NCBI GenBank assembly: GCA_900759225.1
Contig: CAAEUM010000038.1
Span: 1 to 9,982, forward strand
DNA length: 9,982 bases
DNA from: Lachnospiraceae bacterium
Lineage (GTDB): Bacteria > Bacillota > Clostridia > Lachnospirales > Lachnospiraceae
Direction: 5' to 3'
Shown: one piece after another, positions 7,209 through 9,982 of the stretch
Layout of the letters: every line of letters starts with the position of its first letter
Position numbering within the stretch: the stretch's first letter is position 1
The notes under the pieces: model-generated
Databases searched by the model: none
Told to the model about the DNA's origin: nothing
What the model saw: the letters and a program-made list of their open reading frames with translations, nothing else
Translations under genes and position numbers: made by a program

Positions 7209-7587
7209 GTTCCGCTTCCCCCTTCCCTTTTCCCTCGCCCACTGCAAAGGCAAGTACAAGCTCCTTTGTGTTGCTGATGGAAACCTCGATCCGCTCCATG
7301 TTAAGCTCCTTAAAACGCGCCAGAGCCCCTCCGTAAAGACGCACGTAAGGTTTTCCCAGCCCATCCCGCAAAACCTCAATATCAATGGGCATAAAGGTGC
7401 GGAAGCCTGTTCCAAGCACCTTTGCCACTGCCTCCTTTACAGCAAAAGAGCCGGCCAGCTTAGAGGCTGACCCCTTCGCTTGCCGACTTTCCCTTTCTGT
7501 AAAGGTACGCACCACAAAAGAATCCTTTTCACAGGCCTTCCTGATACGTTCTATTTCAATTAAATCAGTTCCTGTCCCAAGCACCAT
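7168..7587 (-). CDS. acpS: holo-[acyl-carrier-protein] synthase
   Basis: A 139-residue phosphopantetheinyl transferase of the short AcpS class, which moves 4'-phosphopantetheine from CoA onto apo-ACP. The two magnesium-binding motifs are present: GTGTDLIEIERI with Asp8, and SFAVKEAVAKVLGTG with Glu52. The family is usually about 120-126 residues. Here a charged tail (GEGKGKGEAEHEDAGNRKADERD, in part) extends the C-terminus, and its last 41 bases are shared with the start of nnr. The ATG at 7587 is chosen because MVLGTGTD is the normal start and an AAGGG site, overlapping the rex stop, lies eight bases before it. The frame continues 15 codons upstream into rex without a start signal. The gap to rex is 11 bases. 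Confidence 0.95.
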   Translation of the reverse strand: MVLGTGTDLIEIERIRKACEKDSFVVRTFTERESRQAKGSASKLAGSFAVKEAVAKVLGTGFRTFMPIDIEVLRDGLGKPYVRLYGGALARFKELNMERIEVSISNTKELVLAFAVGEGKGKGEAEHEDAGNRKADERD

Positions 7588-7598
7588 CTTTTTGTCCC

Positions 7599-8246
7599 TT
7601 ATTTGCCTGTTTTCTGCTCCTGCATGCTGCACACCCTGTAAGACAGGCGCATAAGGCTCTCGGACAGGTGCACATTCTCCACAACCACATCCTCCGGCAC
7701 CACCAGATCTGTATGGGCAAAATTCCAGATTGCCTTGATCCCTGCATTTACAAGGCGGTCCGCGATCTCAGGTGCCTTTGTTTTCGGTATCGTAAGAGCT
7801 GCGATCTGTATCTCATTGTCCCGGATAAAGGTCTCCAGATCATCTACCGAACGGATTTCAATCCCCCGGATTACAAGTCCGATCAGCTTGGGATTAATGT
7901 CAAACATACCCTTGATCACAAAACCGCTGCGCTCAAAATTCGTATAATTCGCAATCGCCTGTCCCAGATTTCCGGAACCGATAATAATCACATTGTGCTG
8001 CTGGTCGATACCCAGTATCTTTGCAATCTCTGAGTAAAGATACTTTACATTGTATCCATATCCCTGCTGGCCAAACCCGCCAAAGTTGTTTAAATCCTGA
8101 CGTATCTGTGAGGCAGTCACCTTCATTCTGGTGCTGAGTTCATTGGAAGAAATGCGCTCCACTCCCTCCTCTATCAGCTCTCCGAGATAACGATAATACC
8201 GCGGCAAACGTGAAATCACCGCTTTTGATATCCCTTTATTTTCCAT
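7599..8246 (-). CDS. rex: redox-sensing transcriptional repressor Rex
   Basis: A 215-residue protein of normal family length. Residues 1-80 are a winged-helix DNA-binding domain (AVISRLPRYYRYL, then SSNELSTRMKVTASQIRQDLNNFGGFGQQGYGYNV), which is highly characteristic of Rex. Residues 84-205 are a Rossmann domain with the NAD(H) motif IIGSGNLGQA (Gly90, Gly92, Gly95) and a C-terminal helix for dimer swapping. Rex leaves its operators when NADH is high, releasing fermentation and NADH-oxidising genes. An AGGTAGGA ribosome site lies seven bases before the ATG. The gene is first in a packed run leading to acpS, nnr, alr and probably mazF. A consensus promoter precedes it; only a weak palindrome near the -10 hints at autoregulation. 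Confidence 0.97.
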   Translation of the reverse strand: MENKGISKAVISRLPRYYRYLGELIEEGVERISSNELSTRMKVTASQIRQDLNNFGGFGQQGYGYNVKYLYSEIAKILGIDQQHNVIIIGSGNLGQAIANYTNFERSGFVIKGMFDINPKLIGLVIRGIEIRSVDDLETFIRDNEIQIAALTIPKTKAPEIADRLVNAGIKAIWNFAHTDLVVPEDVVVENVHLSESLMRLSYRVCSMQEQKTGK

Positions 8247-8299
8247 AATTCAATCCTACCTTTCATTTCCAAACGGGGCTTAATGCAAATGCCTTTATT

Positions 8300-8328
8300 A
8301 TTATAAACAACTGTCAAATTAATGTCAA
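8300..8328 (-). promoter_or_regulatory. consensus sigma-A promoter of rex, with a duplicated -35 hexamer
   Basis: TTGACA (8328-8323), a spacer of exactly 17 bases, and TATAAT (8305-8300): a perfect match to consensus. A second TTGACA (8317-8312) lies 11 bases closer to the -10, making the direct repeat TTTGACA-N4-TTTGACA. Only the outer copy has correct spacing. The leader to the rex ATG would be about 47 bases. It probably serves the whole rex-acpS-nnr-alr-mazF run. Confidence 0.9.
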
Positions 8329-8381
8329 ACCCGTTTTCATGATTCTTTTCAGAAAGGCATAAACGCAATTTCCTCTGACAT

Positions 8382-8413
8382 AAAAAACCGCTGGATTTCT
8401 CCAGCGGTTTTTT
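8382..8413 (-). terminator. Rho-independent terminator after rpmF (symmetrical, could work both ways)
   Basis: Eight GC-rich pairs (8388-8395 with 8400-8407) close a TTTC/GAAA loop. Six A on one side and six T on the other flank the stem, so both strands end in a T run. It lies 22 bases past the rpmF stop. Only minus-strand genes are present, so its likely job is ending yceD-rpmF. Confidence 0.95.
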
Positions 8414-8435
8414 GTTTATCTGCATTTGTCAGAAA

Positions 8436-8618
8436 TTAAGCCTCTACTTCAACAATCTCACGCTTGTTGTAGCTTCCGCAAGCCTTACATACCCTATGAG
8501 GCATCATCAGCGCACCACACTTGCTGCACTTAACAAGGTTTGGAGCACTCATCTTCCAGTTAGCTCTACGGCTATCTCTTCTTGCCTTTGAAGATTTATT
8601 CTTTGGACAGATAGACAT
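8436..8618 (-). CDS. rpmF: 50S ribosomal protein L32
   Basis: A 60-residue basic protein with the L32 start (MSICPKNKSSKARRDSRR) and the zinc-binding four-cysteine set CSKCG (Cys31, Cys34) and CKACG (Cys44, Cys47), that is the C+ form. The start is fixed by a full AAGGAGGTG ribosome site (8633-8625) six bases ahead of the ATG. This site is encoded by the last three codons of yceD. Only three bases separate the two genes, an arrangement typical of bacteria. A terminator follows directly, so plsX, a common next gene after rpmF, is absent here. Confidence 0.97.
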   Translation of the reverse strand: MSICPKNKSSKARRDSRRANWKMSAPNLVKCSKCGALMMPHRVCKACGSYNKREIVEVEA

Positions 8619-8621
8619 GGT

Positions 8622-9149
8622 TTACACCTCCTTCAACTGTTTAAAAATATCCTGGATAACTGACATTCTTGGATCCAGCGAGCTGCGGTCACAGTCACAG
8701 GTCCCACGGTTGAGATTCGTGCCACATCTATTGCAAATCCCCTTACAGTCCTCACTGCAGAGAACTCTCATAGGAAGATTCAGTGTTATCTCATTACCAA
8801 CCAGCAGGTCGACATCCAGATTGTAACCATTAATATAGAACTGCTCGTCTAAAGCCTCCAGCCGCTCTTTGCTGCTCTGTTTCATGTCCAGCTCCTGATC
8901 GATCTCAAGCTCCATAGGAATCTTCACCGGCTCAAGGCATCTGGCGCACTGCATAACAAGGCTAAAAGCAGCCTGTCCCTTTACAGTCAGAACCTTATTT
9001 CCCTCATTGGTAATCACAAGAGAAACGGGCTCACACTCCACAATCTCATAATCGCCGGAAGCGCAATGAAACTGCTTCATCTCCAAAGGAACCGTATAGG
9101 TTTTTGACTTTCCCTCAACAGGGAACAGCTCCGATAAATTAATTAGCAT
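8622..9149 (-). CDS. yceD: YceD / DUF177 family protein
   Basis: A 175-residue member of the DUF177 family, almost always encoded just before rpmF; in plants and bacteria, members have been linked to 23S rRNA accumulation and large-subunit assembly. Visible marks are CARCLEP (Cys68, Cys71) in the middle and a cysteine-rich tail, CSEDCKGICNRCG then CDCD (Cys131, 135, 139, 142, 151, 153), which looks able to bind zinc. A GAGGAG ribosome site lies six bases before the ATG. The gene has its own consensus promoter and is probably co-transcribed only with rpmF. Confidence 0.93.
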   Translation of the reverse strand: MLINLSELFPVEGKSKTYTVPLEMKQFHCASGDYEIVECEPVSLVITNEGNKVLTVKGQAAFSLVMQCARCLEPVKIPMELEIDQELDMKQSSKERLEALDEQFYINGYNLDVDLLVGNEITLNLPMRVLCSEDCKGICNRCGTNLNRGTCDCDRSSLDPRMSVIQDIFKQLKEV

Positions 9150-9177
9150 ATCATACTCCTCGATACGTACCTATGCT

Positions 9178-9206
9178 ATTATACACAAGCACTTATGGTT
9201 TGTCAA
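9178..9206 (-). promoter_or_regulatory. consensus sigma-A promoter of yceD-rpmF
   Basis: TTGACA (9206-9201), 17 bases, TATAAT (9183-9178), with TGTG directly before the -10. This is a perfect match to consensus in hexamers and spacing, as expected for a ribosomal protein gene. The leader to the yceD ATG would be only about 22 bases, with no room for a long regulatory structure. Confidence 0.92.
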
Positions 9207-9239
9207 TATAAATTTTCTATATCCGTTCAGCAGATGAAT

Positions 9240-9269
9240 CTGTGGAATTCAAAGCAATTCCGATCACAG
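9240..9269. repeat. imperfect inverted repeat between the AEC gene and yceD
   Basis: GGAATT (9244-9249) pairs with AATTCC (9256-9261). Outer CTGT (9240-9243) pairs with ACAG (9266-9269) across a four-base bulge on one side. No T run follows on either strand, so it is not a normal Rho-independent terminator. It may be a weak 3'-end structure of the AEC transcript. Confidence 0.4.
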
Positions 9270-9315
9270 CAGATACGATTTTCAGGATTTCTTATCAAAA
9301 GAACCAGCTATGCTC

Positions 9316-9982
9316 CTACACTGCCAGAACGATACACCATATGGGCAGAGTCACCAAAGAGCACATAGTGGAAAATACCAGGCATTTTGTGGCAAAGAAA
9401 CTGTCAGCGCCGTATTTAGAGGACACCGCCGGAACCACACTTGCTGCCGGCATAGCTGCCAATGCCACTGCCACTCCCTTTACAATACCATCCATGGAAA
9501 ACAGCATGCAAAGCACATAAACCACTGCCGGCAAAAGCACCAGCCTGATGGCGGTAAAATAAAGGGTATCTTTATCAATCAGTTCTTTCCACGGAACATC
9601 TGCCAGTATTCCTCCTACCAGCAGCATGGCAATGGGAGTGTTGGCCGATGCCAGATTTTTAATGGTCAAATTCAAAAAACCGGGCAGATGGATCTGGAAT
9701 ATCATAGCCAAAAGTCCCAAAGCCACAGAAATCATACAAGGATTCGTGGCGATTTTTTTTATCAGATTTTTTCGGTTATCTGTCTTGGTAAAATAAGTAA
9801 GACCCACAGACCACATCATCGTTCTCTGAGAAATCAGATAAAAAGAAGAATACAATACGCCAAGGGATCCAAAGATTCCTTCTGTCACAGCATTACCCAG
9901 GGTACCGGCATTCGAGGTCAGTGTAGAATACTGCATAATACTTTTCTTCTCCCAGGGCAGGTAATTAAATGCAAACATATTA
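9316..9982 (-). CDS. AEC (auxin efflux carrier) family permease, C-terminal part
   Basis: The last 221 codons of a membrane transporter gene whose start lies beyond the window; the frame is still open at the edge. Full AEC proteins have about 300-320 residues, so roughly the first third is missing. The middle-region AEC pattern is visible (TSNAGTLGNAVTEGIFGSLGVLYSSFY followed by MMWSVGL, in outline). After a basic loop come hydrophobic segments ALGLLAMIF, TPIAMLLVGGILA, LVLLPAVVYVLCMLF, GVAVALAAMPAASVVP and TMCSLVTLPIWCIVL. Bacterial members carry malate or other carboxylates, or are uncharacterised; no substrate can be named. An internal ATG at 9978 is not taken as the start because it would cut the protein inside the N-terminal bundle. 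No clear terminator follows. Confidence 0.85.
   Translation of the reverse strand, partial: NMFAFNYLPWEKKSIMQYSTLTSNAGTLGNAVTEGIFGSLGVLYSSFYLISQRTMMWSVGLTYFTKTDNRKNLIKKIATNPCMISVALGLLAMIFQIHLPGFLNLTIKNLASANTPIAMLLVGGILADVPWKELIDKDTLYFTAIRLVLLPAVVYVLCMLFSMDGIVKGVAVALAAMPAASVVPAVSSKYGADSFFATKCLVFSTMCSLVTLPIWCIVLAV

Noticed and set aside
7209..7415. A 69-codon in-frame extension upstream of the nnr ATG at 7208
   Set aside because: It lies wholly inside acpS in another frame, has no family resemblance, and the family-typical start with a ribosome site is at 7208.
8293..8310. A Rex operator in the rex promoter
   Set aside because: The best alignment to TTGTTAA-N4-TTAACAA matches only about eight of 14 positions. 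I keep it as a weak possibility in the findings, not as a feature.
8216..8425. A minus-strand frame of 69 codons across the rpmF-rex gap
   Set aside because: It runs from inside the terminator through the rex promoter into rex in another frame and has no ribosome site, so it is a chance frame.

Overview
This window reads as a stretch of chromosome from an anaerobic, low-to-mid GC Firmicute. The best guess is a member of the Lachnospiraceae / Clostridium cluster XIVa. This rests on the gene set (Rex, an EndoA-type MazF beside alr, a CcdA-TlpA fusion, YceD-RpmF with a four-cysteine L32), on strong AGGAGG-type ribosome sites and on consensus sigma-A promoters. The genus cannot be told from the sequence alone. 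Every gene supported here lies on the minus strand, so the window is read from high to low coordinates.

Layout in transcription order. (1) 9982-9316: the 3' two thirds of an AEC-family permease gene whose start lies outside the window. (2) A consensus promoter (9206-9178) drives yceD (DUF177) and rpmF (ribosomal protein L32), closed by a strong hairpin terminator at 8413-8382. (3) A second consensus promoter (8328-8300) starts a tightly packed run: rex (NADH/NAD+ sensing repressor), acpS (holo-ACP synthase), nnr (bifunctional NAD(P)HX repair enzyme), alr (alanine racemase) and, after a 149-base gap, a mazF/endoA-type RNase toxin gene with no visible antitoxin. A terminator hairpin follows at 3920-3885. 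(4) A promoter lying between the mazF stop and that hairpin points into a CNNM/CorC-type (hemolysin-like) membrane protein gene, so the hairpin also lies in this gene's leader. (5) yebC has its own promoter and a good terminator (1537-1492). (6) Another promoter (1455-1427) drives a CcdA-TlpA fusion gene. Its stop is followed seven bases later by the first 17 codons of a further gene that runs off the window.

How the genes fit together: most are housekeeping functions in ribosome and fatty-acid/ACP biology, NAD(P)H redox sensing and repair, peptidoglycan precursor supply, divalent-metal transport or tolerance, and extracytoplasmic thiol-disulfide exchange. The most suggestive association is rex co-transcribed with nnr: a sensor of NADH next to the enzyme that repairs damaged NADH. 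I see no prophage, insertion sequence, CRISPR array, tRNA, rRNA or defence island, and no clear sign of an undescribed multi-gene system. The items worth a second look are regulatory: the promoter-then-terminator leader before the CNNM gene, the antitoxin-less mazF, and the doubled -35 element before rex. No gap between genes exceeds 300 bases; the largest is the rpmF-rex gap of 189 bases.
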